The translations under genes were made by a program, and so were the position numbers. From assembly GCF_910592395.1 (NCBI RefSeq), contig NC_088312.1, positions 17,369,292 through 17,433,291 of the forward strand: a stretch of DNA of 64,000 nt, read 5' to 3'. The notes beneath the pieces were generated by a model, which searched no databases, was not told the DNA's origin, and saw nothing but the letters and a program-made list of their open reading frames with translations. This DNA is from Lineus longissimus (taxonomy: Eukaryota; Nemertea; Pilidiophora; Heteronemertea; Lineidae). This document shows positions 45,058 to 56,925 of this stretch, in pieces; within the stretch, counting starts at the first letter, position 1, and each line of letters opens with the position of its first letter.

Positions 45058-45768
45058 CTCCAGGTAGGCTTACTGGACTTTGCGCAACGAAACGAAACGA
45101 GCGAAATGGGGGAGCGAATATTATGTTTTCCACCGGTACGTCAAGTTCGATACATGGTGTCAGTCACCAGTGAGTGATGACCCACATCCACCCAGGCAGC
45201 TGAGACACATGTCTTGTTGGACATGCCTACCGATTTTTCCTAAATAAATGCATAACTTCACTTCACACTTTTCGGGGTTGAAAATGTACTCGCGTAAATC
45301 ACCAAAATTACATGCCAAATTTGCACATGACATGTTATTTCTCAAAGCTTGGAAGCTCAAATGTGTGAATGTAATATATGCGCGTAATGTATACTCTCAG
45401 CAAGCGAATAGTTTTGATCGTCGGTTTTTGATACGAATCATTTCCTGTATGGCCGTTACAAGCCGTTGTCTGAATATGATGTGAACCTGTTTACCGTTCA
45501 ATGCTGCCCCCTGTGACGCTGTACCCGCAAATGTTCAATGAACAAAATGCTGATAATGACTTACACGGCTTGTTCGCATCGTAAACATAGTGGTACCCGG
45601 GTTAACTGTATTTGCGTTTGGCCTGATTTTACAACGATTACTCCCCATGTAACCACGATCTAGGATGGACAGGCTGTGTATTATGAATAGGAAAAGTCAC
45701 CTAGGGACCGTTGCGTAGAATACTTTTTTGGCGAAATATTGCGCAAAGTCCAGTAAGCCCTCCAGGTA
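45058..45768. mobile_element. Non-autonomous DNA transposon with 9 bp target duplication (element 1)
   Basis: Element 45067-45759 (693 bp). Inverted ends GGCTTACTGGACTTTGCGCAA; flanks CTCCAGGTA on both sides (45058-45066, 45760-45768). Nine-base duplications fit Mutator-like elements. No transposase frame. Related by its ends to 48871-49922. Confidence 0.85.
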
Positions 45769-45779
45769 ACCTCGGCGGG

Positions 45780-46200
45780 AAATTTAAAGCGGGGTCATCC
45801 GGGGTCAAACAACAGTTTTGCTCACTACCGCCAACTGGTGATATAAATCGACACTAATCTATTTTATATCAAAACTTCTGTATCATGAAGACCTTTTCAA
45901 CTTTATTTCAAGCTTTTATCTGCTGGAATAGAGCGTAAAAAAATTGTTTTTTCATTTACGCATTTTGCCCCCTGGGGAGCTGAATTTGAGTCGAATCGCC
46001 CAAATTTTTTTCCGTAAGCAACATTTTCTGCGGTGTTTATAAGCAAGACTAGATTTGAAGTGCCTCGGTTGTATGATTACAAAATGCCCAACTTTGTCTA
46101 CAGATGGCATGATGGAAGGATGGCAGGATGGGTGGAAGGACGGACACCAATCGAATAGCTATTTGACTAGCTCCGCTGACTTTGTCAGCTGAGCTAAAAA
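45780..46200. mobile_element. Fragment of a GAGCTAAAA-ended repeat
   Basis: Ends CTCCGCTGACTTTGTCAGCTGAGCTAAAA, a hairpin terminus like the TGAAAYGGCC family, with a GCCCCCTGGGGAGC box and a GGATGG-rich tract before it. Confidence 0.5.
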
Positions 46201-46214
46201 GGCATTTTAGTAAC

Positions 46215-47244
46215 TGAAGGAATGTTTACCAGTCAACAAAATGCACTGTCTTGGCATCACCCTGTACAAAAATACCACAACAAACTGGAATGTGGGTAAA
46301 TGGGCGAGTTCATTTTGCTAACAGGTGGATAATATACCAAGAACTTTTCTATATTTGGCGAATTCTTAAGACTATATTTATCAATTACATCTGTAAAGAT
46401 ATTTTCAACATAAACTATGGTATATGCTAACTCATGGCTTGTTCATAAGCACGATCATGACTTATTATTGTACTATTACCCATGCTGTACCCCTTTCACC
46501 AAAATAGACCCGACCATCGAACTTCAAAACTCAACTATTTTTAGACATTTGTTTTTCAAATGCATTTTCTGCATGAATAGACAGCAAACTAACATAAAAT
46601 AGATATATATTTTAAAAGTAAAGATTTAAATGAATACTGGAAGTAACTCGTTTTGCTAAATAACGATCAAGGGAATTCGATGTTGTACGATGAACTTGGC
46701 ACCCCATCTCAATCTCCGTCTGCAAGTCGGCCATTTTGAATTTGAGCAGATCAAAGTTTGAGAAATTTCAGAATAAACGCACGATTCTGTACGAAACTGA
46801 AATGAGTTATGCAAAACAGCCGGGGTATTTATGATATATGATATTATGCCTACCCGGCTATCTAGTCTTGAAGAATTCCGAAATCTGTAACTTGTCGAAA
46901 AATCGATAAAAAACATGGAAATCGCCACTGTTTCGTTAATTTTGGTCCAAATTTCATGAAATTTTCAAGCCGGGTGAATGGTCATGTGACACAACTTATG
47001 AGCCAATGAAAACCATCGTATCTAATTCGAGCACGTGTACAGAAGCGCGCTGATGTTTGAACGATGCCAATGCATTAACCCTTTGGCTGAATGGGTATTG
47101 CGATAATGTGTGAGATGTGTATTGGCGACAATGTTTACATAGCGGTTAACAGGCTTTTCGCATGGACCAATCGTTGGGCAGCAGGCTAGTAGGCAGAATG
47201 GTTTATTTCGATGTCATGTTTAGGCTTAGCTGAAACAGCTGTGA
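46215..47244. promoter_or_regulatory. CCAAT-box block, copy 2
   Basis: Partner of 2140-3152, similar throughout, including GAGCCAAT at about 47000, GGACCAATCGTTGGGCAGCAGG near 47164 and the end GGCTTAGCTGAAACAGCTGTGA. Just beyond, AAGATGGCGGTACC (about 47301) resembles the YY1-type motif found downstream of many transcription starts. Promoter role is inference. Confidence 0.45.
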
Positions 47245-48045
47245 TCATTCAGTTGTAGGCAAAAATAGTTGATTCTCTCTCAGACCAACTTTCGTTGATC
47301 CAAGATGGCGGTACCACTGAAGCCCTGTTGAAAGGTTACTGTAAATCAGTCAGGAGCTATACTAGTCAGTTTCACTGAGACAAGTCATACTGTAAAACAG
47401 ATCAGGATATGTTATTTCCTCCGATTAGGTGCCAATGTACATTCACTGATGCTATATCATTGTCACCATTTGTAACTAATGAATTATGGCCTATTTTTTT
47501 ATCGTCATTCTTACATATCGGGTCATTCACTCGATACAATAGTCCGTACCGGTACTCTCTCATGCGCAAAGAGGAGTCTTGTTGTAGGCCCTGTTTGCAA
47601 AAGGATGTGGCCGAGTCAATATGAAACTTAGCCACTTTGTCATTACACTCCAGACACAATTGATTGGCCTTGTTTCTCTAATTCCGTATTCTCATAATTG
47701 CCTCTTAACCCTTTACACCTCTGTGTCGCCATATACGGGCCCTTACTCGGAACTGGACATTTTCTCAGTTCTACTTGGAATTCATCTTTGGAACTGGACC
47801 TTTTTCTCAGTTACCCTGTGAACATTGCCGTGTGAACTTTGCCCTTGTGAGCTGAAGGGACTGAACTGAACATTGCTTCATTTTGCTACACGAACTCTCA
47901 TAACTAATAATGCTTTATTTCAGCAGCTGGCTATGTAAATATTGTACATAATTTTCTCTTATAATAAACTCTTTGTTATTTTGATACAGGTGTTCAGCTG
48001 TTTTTACAGAGAGGTACCAGTGCCTTGAAAGCCGCTACGTCACAA
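47245..48045. other. No gene recognised
   Basis: Contains a partial internal repeat CGGAACTGGAC / CTTGGAACTGGACC (47750-47800). Short frames only. Confidence 0.35.
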
Positions 48046-48416
48046 GGTTGTCCTCTGACAAGGACATAATGTACTGGATGAAGGGCTCCCTATTCAGGGT
48101 GTCTCAAAAGACAGTAGGTTGTCCTCCAACAAGGACATGATGTACTGGATGAAGAACTCCCTATTCAGGGTGTCTCAAAAGACAATAGGTTGTCCTCTGA
48201 CAAAGACATGATGTACTGGATGAAGGACTCCCTATTCAGGCTGTCACAAAAGACAATAGGTTGTCCTCCGACAAGGACATGATGTACTGGATGAAGAACG
48301 CCCTATTCAGGGTGTCTCAAAAGATAATAGGTTGTCCTCTGACAAGGACATGATGTACTGGATGAAGAACTCCCTATTCAGGGTGTCTCAAAAGACAATA
48401 GGTTGTCCTCTGACAA
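48046..48416. repeat. 71 bp tandem repeat, 5.2 copies
   Basis: GGTTGTCCTC(T/C)GACAA recurs at 48046, 48117, 48188, 48259, 48330 and 48401, exactly 71 bp apart. Units share GATGTACTGGATGAAG and CCCTATTCAGG. Confidence 0.95.
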
Positions 48417-48861
48417 AAACGCATTTTTGAAGAGGTTTCTGATCAGGAGTCTGAGGAAAGCCGCCATCTTGGATCCTCAGGACTTGCAAAATTCACCCGA
48501 GATCGCTTGCATCATCGGCATGTTTGAAAACCGGATTTCACAAATTCCACAAATATTTATCACATACCATATGTATCACCACAAAGGTAACTCTCTAGAC
48601 TATTTGAAACCAAGTTCAGATACTTATTTTTCACTGGTAGAGATCGACGGAAACAAATTTCTCGCTCTAAAATGACATGAGACGAGCACCAACTTTCGCT
48701 AATTTGTGCACAAAATTTCCGCAATATTATAAAAAACTATTGATAAATCTGAATTATAAAGACTCTTTTCAGTACCTAAACAAATTTCAGGTACATGGTC
48801 ATGTTGATTAAAAGAGTATCAACCGATTTCACTCACCTTCATTGAAGCAGCGACTACCGCC

Positions 48862-49931
48862 ATTTTTAAAGGCTTACTGTATTTAGTGCAATCATTACGC
48901 TTAGTGCAATGAATGGGGGAAAACCCAAATGTGGTACCTATTTCTCAGCCTATTGAGAAACACGATGAAATGCATGTAATTGGACATAGGGCACGAGATC
49001 ATCTACTTCCGCTTAGGGAGTGTTCATTATTTGGTTTAATACATTTACCCACACATGATGATTTACCATGGATAAACGTTCGAGGACGGACCTGTAGCTC
49101 CGATATTTTCGATGTATACTAACACTACTAATCCAATAACACAAAACTGAAGTACGGGTACTTTTAGGTTGACGACTTTCGCGAGTGTGAGTTTGTGTTT
49201 ACCTTGGTTCCATAATCGTCGTAAGATGGCAAGGTGGTAGGTAGACTTAGTTCCCCGACCAGCAAACCGGCACCCGTCCCGAACTGTACAGTACACAGGG
49301 TGGTATATCGTACGTTAACGTAATAGTGTTGATTTTTGTCTGCATTCAGTGGTGTAAGTAGATTTTGACCTGATAAACCTGATATGTGTCATCCCCGGAA
49401 TGATTGGATAGGTTTGATAGGCGATTTTCTTCCGTGAAAGACACACTTTCGTGCTCTGTTCAATCAATGTCAATGAGTTCAGTCACTCGCATGGCAGCAT
49501 GTCATGCATGTCGGCGTGTGTTCCAGCCCGGCGGTACAGAGGTGCTAATTTGGCCATCTTCAGGTGACTTTTGCACAGTGAGGGCGCTGGGCCATGTCCG
49601 ATTCAGCACTAAATATATTCCTTACATAAGCGTGAGATGTGAGAGAACCCTTTTGGCGACTTTGTGTAACTTTATCTTGCTGCCTATATTGTCTCTTTAA
49701 GGTAATCTTTATTATCCCAAAGCAAAACAGACATGATATTCAAGCTTATAGGTCACTGCCACCACACCATGTACTACTACTAGTATATAATAGTAGATCA
49801 ATAGGCGCGCCATTTATGAGATGATACGATAACTGACATCTACCCTTGTTCCATTGTATTTTTTAGTGTCAGAAAATAATGATTGCTCCCGAGGCGTAAT
49901 ATTGCGCTAAATACAGTAAGACATTTTTAAA
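48862..49931. mobile_element. Non-autonomous DNA transposon with 9 bp target duplication (element 2)
   Basis: Element 48871-49922 (1052 bp). Ends GGCTTACTGTATTTAGTGCAAT and the inverse of GTCTTACTGTATTTAGCGCAAT. ATTTTTAAA flanks both sides (48862-48870, 49923-49931). Same family type as element 1. A 69-codon frame inside has no recognisable motif. Confidence 0.83.
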
Positions 49932-51300
49932 TGGTGCATTGGTGGCATCTCTTCTATCATCGGCCAATCAGCGGCACTGCTTGCAAAAAAGTTGAGCCAC
50001 CGCCAAATTTGAAATCACCATAATTCAGTCAATGTGCCTGCAGCGCCTACTGGCGGGGAAAACTATATCAATTCTATTAAAAGTAAAAATGAAAAAATAT
50101 TTTAAAATATTCAGCCACATTTGAAAACAATATTTGCTCTGTGGACCGAGGTAAAAAGGGAAAGAAATCTAAACGCGAAATGACCTCATTCTCTTAATAC
50201 AGGTCGGATCGCACTGATTTTTCATTTCTGAGTTCACCTTGGGCAACTCCTAATTTAGCACTGTCAACGAAGTGCCTAGGTTGGCACATTGCGTTACATA
50301 ATGGTTATCTTGTCTAATGAGCATTATTGGTTACCTCAAATTGTTTGTTGGGTACTTCAACTGGCACCCTTGGAAGCTTCTGAAATTTTGAAAACCACCA
50401 TTGTAACAAACTGGACACACAATATCCATCCTGAACCCAGGCCAACATGCGGCAATAACGACCGGGATTATATGTAACGTGTGCGAGGGGAGGAGGATAT
50501 GACTTACTCTGGATTTTCGAGGATGCACAAATATCAGACCTTGGTAATAATCTACCATATGGTACAAGCACATGTCGTGATGACTATTTAGCTTCCTCAC
50601 AACTTCATCGATTATCAACACACTGAGAGCAAAACATGCCTCCAAGGCATTATCAATGGGCTAGATGTACAAAGGCTTTTGACATGCCAATCTACTGGCG
50701 TTGTGCATCGGTATTCCCGAAGACAAAGACTTTGGGTTTGTTGCACACCACCGATAAGTCGGGATGGATTTGGAAGACTTATTCACAGACAGATCTTATA
50801 TGAACATCAAAGGGTACCCATCTTGATCAAAGTGACACCTATTCACCTATTCGCATTGCCAATAAAGATTTAAGCAAATCACATGTACATGATATAGTTG
50901 TTCTAACCAGAAGTTACAACAAAGTTCAGGTACAAAGGAAATACAACACAACAACATGGTCCAGAAGGAATCACTGTAAAAACCACACACTGCTTGAGGA
51001 CAACCACACCAATGCACTTCAGAATCAACCACCGACCACAACTCTCCTCTAGCAGTGGTTGTGCTCAGCCGCATTTTACTTCCCATACAATATGCTGGCG
51101 AACACAACCACTACAATTGGAGTGGACCGACTACAAGCATTGTTGTGGATGGAGGGGGGGGGTTGTGAGGGATTGACCACATCGTGAGGCATGAGTGCTT
51201 CATCAGGGTAGAGGGCCATGATGTTGGGGAAGGGCACAGTCAGCTTTTCTTTTCTGTGACAAAATTGGGGAGGGGGTATTGTCACTTGTCCCCCCTCCTA
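49932..51300. other. No gene recognised
   Basis: Two overlapping minus-strand frames (50314-50645) are open but motif-free. Confidence 0.35.
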
Positions 51301-52826
51301 CGATCAGTGGGTCTTTTGACTAAATCCAAAGTAGTGTTGGTCCAGCTGTACATCGTCCTTTAACATGGAAGTCGATGCTGCAGCTGGACAGCCGGCCGAG
51401 CTGACTCGATAATAGTCAGCGCGGTACTGCCTAACGGGAGGAAGTTGTGTCGTGAACAACTTCCCCCGTTTAAACCAAGCTTCCGGTCCGGCTGCCGGAA
51501 GGACAGGGATGGAAGTACGTTGGTGGGCGTCTTGGGAGTCTCTGATTGTACGCTCCAATAGTTCAGAGACTGCTACCACCGACGGGGAGGGAGGAAGGAA
51601 TTCAAGGGCCCGAGTGGAGCCCTGACTGATAGACCTGTGGATTGGGATCCACTTCCTGTCCCCAAAGTGAAAAGGTCGGTGCCGATAAGGCTGGCAGTTC
51701 CGGCAGGGTAGGGCACAGATCCTGCGGGAGGTACGCTCCGATCAAGAATCGGAGTGTCCTCATATCCGACAGGATACTGGCCTCCTCTGGTGACAGCTCC
51801 TCCTGATTGGGGGAGCGGTAGCCTGGCTGAGAACTCTCGTTCTCAGAAAATTCCTCTAAAATAGAGGAGTCGGATGGTGGGTATCCGATGGGATCAGGCG
51901 CACCAGAGGAACCGGAACCCTGCTCCAGATGGCTGAGTCTATCAGTAAGACCCACTACCATCTGGATGAGCTGGGACAGTTGCTGTCCCGACTCGGGTTC
52001 CGGACCCGACGTGCGGCTTCTCTCAACGACGGGCGGTTGAGGAGAGGTGGGCGCATAGGCGAACCCTCGAAGCCGTATGTACGGGCGAATGGGTCTTCCG
52101 GAAGCGGAAGATGCCCATATTCTGAACAAGAGTTCAGATGTCCCCTCTGCGTAGCTCATTCCATGGGAACGACGCCTCTGCTACGAGGAGGGGGTGGCTC
52201 CACCTAAGAGGTTGGCCAACGTAGGGAAGTGCCTGCATTTCCGGCAGGACAAAGTCCGAAACCGGAAATGCCCGTAACTCCTTCGCCGGTATGGAGCTAC
52301 CGGTTGCCCTTTTAGGAGGAGGTAGGGGGGGCGGAAACGCTGTTACCGAAGACGCATGGCGTTTCGGAGGTGGCGTTTTAAAGTCCGTCCCTACTCTACT
52401 GTGTCCGTGAGGACTGGGGTTATTTCGCAGTAAAGACTGAGAAAAACCCCCAGTAGGGTCTTCGGTTACTGATATGCGGGAACCCGCGTCAGCAACCGGA
52501 ACTGCAATCGGCGGACCGGAAGCAGGGTGCTCCCGCGGGTACAAAGGGCTTGTACTCGGGGGAGCGGACGACAGAGGAACCGGAAGGTTCCCTGAGGTCC
52601 GGGGTATATCAAACCCTTGGAGACTTTTTTTTTTATATATATATCTTTATTCAGACAAATAGAAAAATACAAATACATTTTTGGAAAAGGGGACATAAAA
52701 AAGCAAAACAATGCTTAAATCCTATGCCCCCTACAACTACAATTTTACAGTTTTAAATGTCGGCATAAAGAACATAGCGTAAAGAGGAAAAATTTCTGTG
52801 GAACCTTAAGAACACCTTAAGAAAAA

Positions 52827-53510
52827 TCAAATTCGTGAAAAGCGTTTAGTTTTTACAATAAACTTCTGTACTTTTTTGAATATAAAATTATTGTCAGACA
52901 GAGACAGTGTCTCTCTACCAAAGAGGAAATCTTGAAGTGTAAATATGAAGGGGGGTGGGAATCGAAGATGTAGTTCATGAAACAATTCATATCGCTGTTG
53001 AATAAAGCGAGTACAGTCGAAGAAATAATGAAAAGAATCTTCAATCCCATTTAGCAGACAAAATTGACAACTTGGATTTTCAATCACATGATTAACATAT
53101 AAATGATGGTTTAAACCACTGCAGCCGTTCCGTAAACGACTATGGAAAATACTACCCTCTCTCGTACTGCTACAATAAAACCATAAGGGTGGCTTAGTGG
53201 TAAACAAAATGTCTTGAAGTAATTTCTTAAAAACACCTACAGATTGAGCATTTCTTACATACAAAGGTAGTTCATTCCATTCTCTTGTAGTTGCAGGGAA
53301 AAATGAGTGATAATATGATTCAGTGTGACACAAGTAGGGTACAAAATCATTCTGGTTTCTGAGGTTATACCGATTATTTTCACCAACTCGCTGAGGAAGC
53401 AGATCTGACAGATACGTCGGGGTTTCCCCATGAACCATTTTATAAAACATAACATGCCTATGTAGTTTACGTCTAATTGCGAGAGGTGTATACCCTGATT
53501 CTAAATACAA
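52827..53510 (-). pseudogene. LINE C-terminal domain with zinc-knuckle-like motif
   Basis: Reading from about 53575 through a stop: LEKIQIDAL, LRRKLHRHVMFYKMVHG-like thumb region, HSRLRNGCSGLNHHLY, and a C-x2-C-x7-H-x4-C motif (CQFCLLNGIEDSFHYFFDC) near residue 150 of the frame. This is the region after RT in many LINEs. It directly follows the endonuclease part, showing where RT was lost. Confidence 0.7.
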
Positions 53511-53575
53511 CTTTTGATTTGAACAGCTAACAGTGAGACCTGTAATAATTCAAAGAGCATCTATCTGAATCTTTT

Positions 53576-54631
53576 CTAATCTATCAACTGCAATATGGTA
53601 TCGGATATACGTTCTGTTATGACATCAACCGTTAAAACATCATCAAATAATATTTCAAGTCGACTGTTAACAATTTCAGCACGAAAACGTCCCCAATCAG
53701 CCCTTTGAAACAGCCAGACATTACGTTTTGACTTAAAAACTCTCATCCGGGTCTGTATAGTGGCAATGACAGGACAATGATCACTACAGAACTGTGACAA
53801 AACTTGACAACTTGATACACGTTGATCTATGTCATTACCACAAATAAAGGGATCAAGTAAAGTTTGAGAAGTTTCTGTGATTCTTGTCGGCTCTGTGACT
53901 AATTGGACCAAACCAAAATTGAATATAATATTATTTAATTGCCTTAGATTAGGATTTAAAAGATCCTCATTCAGGTCTCCTACGAGGATTAGGTTACTTG
54001 AACCATACATTTCCACAACACTGTTTATATTATCACTTAACCTTTTCCAATACTCCACTAGATTGTCCGGATTTCTATAGATTGTCCCAAGGATACAAAA
54101 CCAGTCCTTGTAACTTATTTTTACCCATAACACTTCAAGGTCGTTTGATTCAAACTGATCAAGACCTGGGTTGATCTCAATATCACCGCTAAGTTTTAAC
54201 ACAATAAAACAGTAGTACAGGTTAACAATGACACATGGAGGCATAGCCCCTGGTAAACAGGAGAGAAAGGTAAATACATATGCACATACTGTTGAGATAA
54301 CAGACAAATACTCCTTTCCCAACCCCTTCAAGACACATCCGAAAATAACACATAGCATAAGAAATCTTGCAATTCTATAATTGTTACAGACAGAAAAATA
54401 ATAGTTAACTTCTAAACTCCAAAGCAAACCAAGAAATACATACTCAGACTGACTCAAATCTGATGCGTTATGTACGCCACCACACCCTCTGTGTGCATCA
54501 ATTCTACTAGTGCACACAAAAAGTAACAAAAAATAGAGTGAAAAAACTACTCTAAACACTGAAAAATGGTATCCACTACCTCTTGCACATTTAGATTTTA
54601 TCTTTGCCATTAAAGATAAAAAAGGAAACAA
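53576..54631 (-). pseudogene. LINE N-terminal part with hydrophobic leader, 2A-like motif and partial endonuclease
   Basis: 351 residues. Several hydrophobic stretches, then LSGDIEINPG, matching the 2A-like translational-skip motif known at the N-terminus of some non-LTR elements, but followed by Leu where the motif has Pro. The C-terminal half of an APE-type endonuclease follows directly: ILGTIYRNPDN, NLILVGDLNEDLLNP (catalytic D-x-N), LLDPFICGND, FCSDHCPVIATI (SDH motif). The first third of the endonuclease, including the catalytic Glu region, seems deleted. Confidence 0.75.
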
Positions 54632-55017
54632 AACATTGACCCTGACCTTGGAGACTTACTGGATGTAAGTCTCCCTTGGGACCACAGACATTGATAATGT
54701 CTGATCCCGCATCCTTCGCAGCCCCGGCCAGAACCGGAACTCGGCTGACGGAAGGGGTGGTGGCGGAAGGTCTGGTAGACCTCCGGGTTATCTGCCCGGA
54801 AATGGAACCGGAAGAGGGTTTAGGCGTCTTCGCGGCCTGTTTCCCGCCACCAGACGAAGTCCTTTGTGGTGAGACAAAGGACGCCGTCGGAGGGGTTCGC
54901 CATATAAAAAATGGTACCAATGCCAATAAAATCACTGGGAACCCCAAGTAGGCCAGAAAGGATGCAATTATTAATGGAAAAGAAAACATGCCTACTTGAA
55001 TTAATCACTATTGCCAT

Positions 55018-55590
55018 GGATCTGAGTCTTGTTCATTACAATAGAGAGGAGAATAGCCTACGTAAATCTACCCTACCAAGATCAAAATAATGGAGCCGGG
55101 TCGACTAAGCTAGCTAAGAAAGGTCTATAATTAAATAGACTGGACAATATTAATGCCAAGAATAGTTTGGCGGTCTACTCCGTAGGTGAATGAACCCAAA
55201 GATCGTCTAGACTTCGCTGGTTGAATTTGGCAAATCGAATTCACGGCAGCTTTGAAAAAACGATGTGCTTCGTAGGAGCACAAGAGTAAAGACTGAATAT
55301 GGCGGCATGAGATCGGCGTGATCTAGCGGGATTGGTCAGGGCCCCGCCTGGCGGCCGAGCTGTTAACTCAGTTCTCCCTTTATAAAATTAAAGGGATACT
55401 CTTGTGTTTGAGCCCAAATGGAGTAACATGCAAAAGTGTTCCATAGGTAAGTTTGAATGACACAAAATGACAGAAGTCCAGAGGGAAACCTTGAAGGAAA
55501 ATTCTGTTATTTACTTTGTTTACAATGGGAAAAATAAAAACCAACATCATGAAATCTCATTTGTACAATAAATCTAAAAATTCTTAAAAT
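55018..55590. other. No gene recognised
   Basis: Possible terminal sequence of the gag-bearing element; short frames only. Confidence 0.3.
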
Positions 55591-56530
55591 TAAAATAACA
55601 TTTCAAAAACTTAAAATCCAGCGGAGCTAGCGCTCCAGAAAAATTTTTAACAACTTAAAATCTCTAAACTTAAAAAAACTTAAAATCCCAAAAAAGAAAA
55701 AAAAACTTAAAATCTCTCAACTTAAAAAAACATAACACCTCGAAAGTTTTTTTAAAAACTTAAAATCTCTAAACTTAAAAAAAACTTAAAATCCTGTAAA
55801 TAGAAAATAGAAATTCCTGAAAATAGGAAATCGGAATTCTTGAAAATAGAAAATCTAAATTCCTGAAAATAGATTTCTAAAATCCTGAAAATAGAAATCG
55901 AAAATTCCGAAAAATAAAAAAAAATAAAAATATCTTCACTTAAAATCCTGAAAATAGAAAATGGAAATTCCTGAGAATAGAAATGGAAAATCTTGAAAAT
56001 AGAAAAAAAAATTCCTGAAAATAGAAAATCGAAATTCCTGAAAATAGAAAATACAAATTCCTGAAAATCTACTTTCTTTTTTTACGTTTGAGTGAAATTT
56101 CAAGAAATAATAATTGAAAGAAATAATAAAATTAAAATCTTTATTATTTTTTTTTGTTTTGTTTTTTTTTGTGATGAAATAAATCACAAGGGATTATAGA
56201 TTTTATTTTTTTTTAATTTTCACAATGAATAATAATAAGTAAAATTTAATAAATCCTATTTCTGAAATTAAAATACTTATTTTCGGTATTTTTTTATTTC
56301 TGGAATGAAAAATAAGAATTAAATTAAAATCCCGAAAATAAAAATAAAATAAAAATCCCGAAAATAAAATTAAAATTAAATCCAGAAAAATTAAATTAAA
56401 TCAAAATACAGAAAAAATTAAAAATTAAAATCCTGAAAATAAAAAAATAAAATAAAAATCTTAAAATTTTAAAAATCAAAATCCCGAAAGTTGAAAAACT
56501 TAAAACTTACTTAAATAAATGCATGAAAAA
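55591..56530. repeat. AT-rich low-complexity tract with degenerate short repeats
   Basis: Many variants of ACTTAAAATC(T/C) and CCTGAAAATAGAAA(T/A) follow each other, then (A/T)-rich AAAATCCCGAAAATAAAA units. No coding content. It borders the virus-like gene cluster. Confidence 0.85.
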
Positions 56531-56663
56531 ATAGTTATGATTGAGTCAAAGTGGTTAGGTGGTCAAAATTGAAATGATCTTACAATTCATTTGGATGAGA
56601 TGTTGTCTTATAGTACCCAACAAAAATTCTAGCATTTCACATCTTTAAAATTATATTAAATAA

Positions 56664-56880
56664 ATGAGTGAGAGTAACGAAAATATAATTTATCCTAATT
56701 TGCCCGAATAAGCCTCTGTAAAATATGCCCCTCTAGATAGACCACAAGAATTTAGACTCCAACAGATTTGTGAAGTCAAGAAGTATTTGGAAAAAATCAC
56801 AGTAAATTATGTTTACAATTATTATTCACCAGTAATACCTTCAGTAATTCCGAGCGCACCCCCCTACTTCGCTTAACTAA
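56664..56880 (+). pseudogene. Virus-like cluster gene 1, unknown, broken
   Basis: Starts ATG at 56664 with a Tyr/Pro-rich N-terminus (IIYPNLPE); an in-frame TAA follows at 56709. The frame then continues with a helical segment (EFRLQQICEVKKYLEK) and loses all similarity to a protein near 56880. Function unknown. Confidence 0.4.
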
Positions 56881-56925
56881 ATGATGTACTATCCGCTGGC
56901 ACAGGAGCGACAGCCCGGTAGGAAG

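Larger units (their letters stand above)
52627..54645 (-). mobile_element. Internally deleted LINE with 12 bp target duplication
   Basis: Flanked by CCTTGGAGACTT at 52615-52626 and 54646-54657. Its two coding parts, 54631-53576 and 53510-52827, are the endonuclease end and the extreme C-terminal end; the whole RT core is missing. The lower end has an A/T tail (plus-strand T run then (AT)n and CTTTATTCAG), as for a LINE 3' end. Length about 2.0 kb. Confidence 0.85.
51306..54989 (-). pseudogene. gag-like ORF of an unidentified retroelement, split by a LINE
   Basis: Pieces at 54989-54658, 52614-52134, 52159-51602 and 51600-51306. The product starts with a hydrophobic segment, then is rich in Pro, Ser and Gly (RTSSGGGKQAAKTPKPSSG; FPPPLPPPKRATG). 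A helical stretch follows (QLSQLIQMVVGLTDRLSHLE), then an acidic segment and a C-terminal ELLERTIRDSQDAHQ...FGFSQKTH. Composition recalls DIRS/Ngaro gag proteins. Removing the LINE and one copy of its target duplication restores the reading across 52615/54657. Frameshifts near 52140 and 51602 also break it. No matching pol in the window. Confidence 0.55.

Noticed and set aside
48046-48416. CRISPR-like array (regular 71 bp spacing)
   Set aside because: The whole unit is repeated, with no variable spacers, and the genome is eukaryotic.
54676-54951. 91-codon plus-strand frame
   Set aside because: Antisense to the gag-like ORF whose reading is restored across the LINE insertion.
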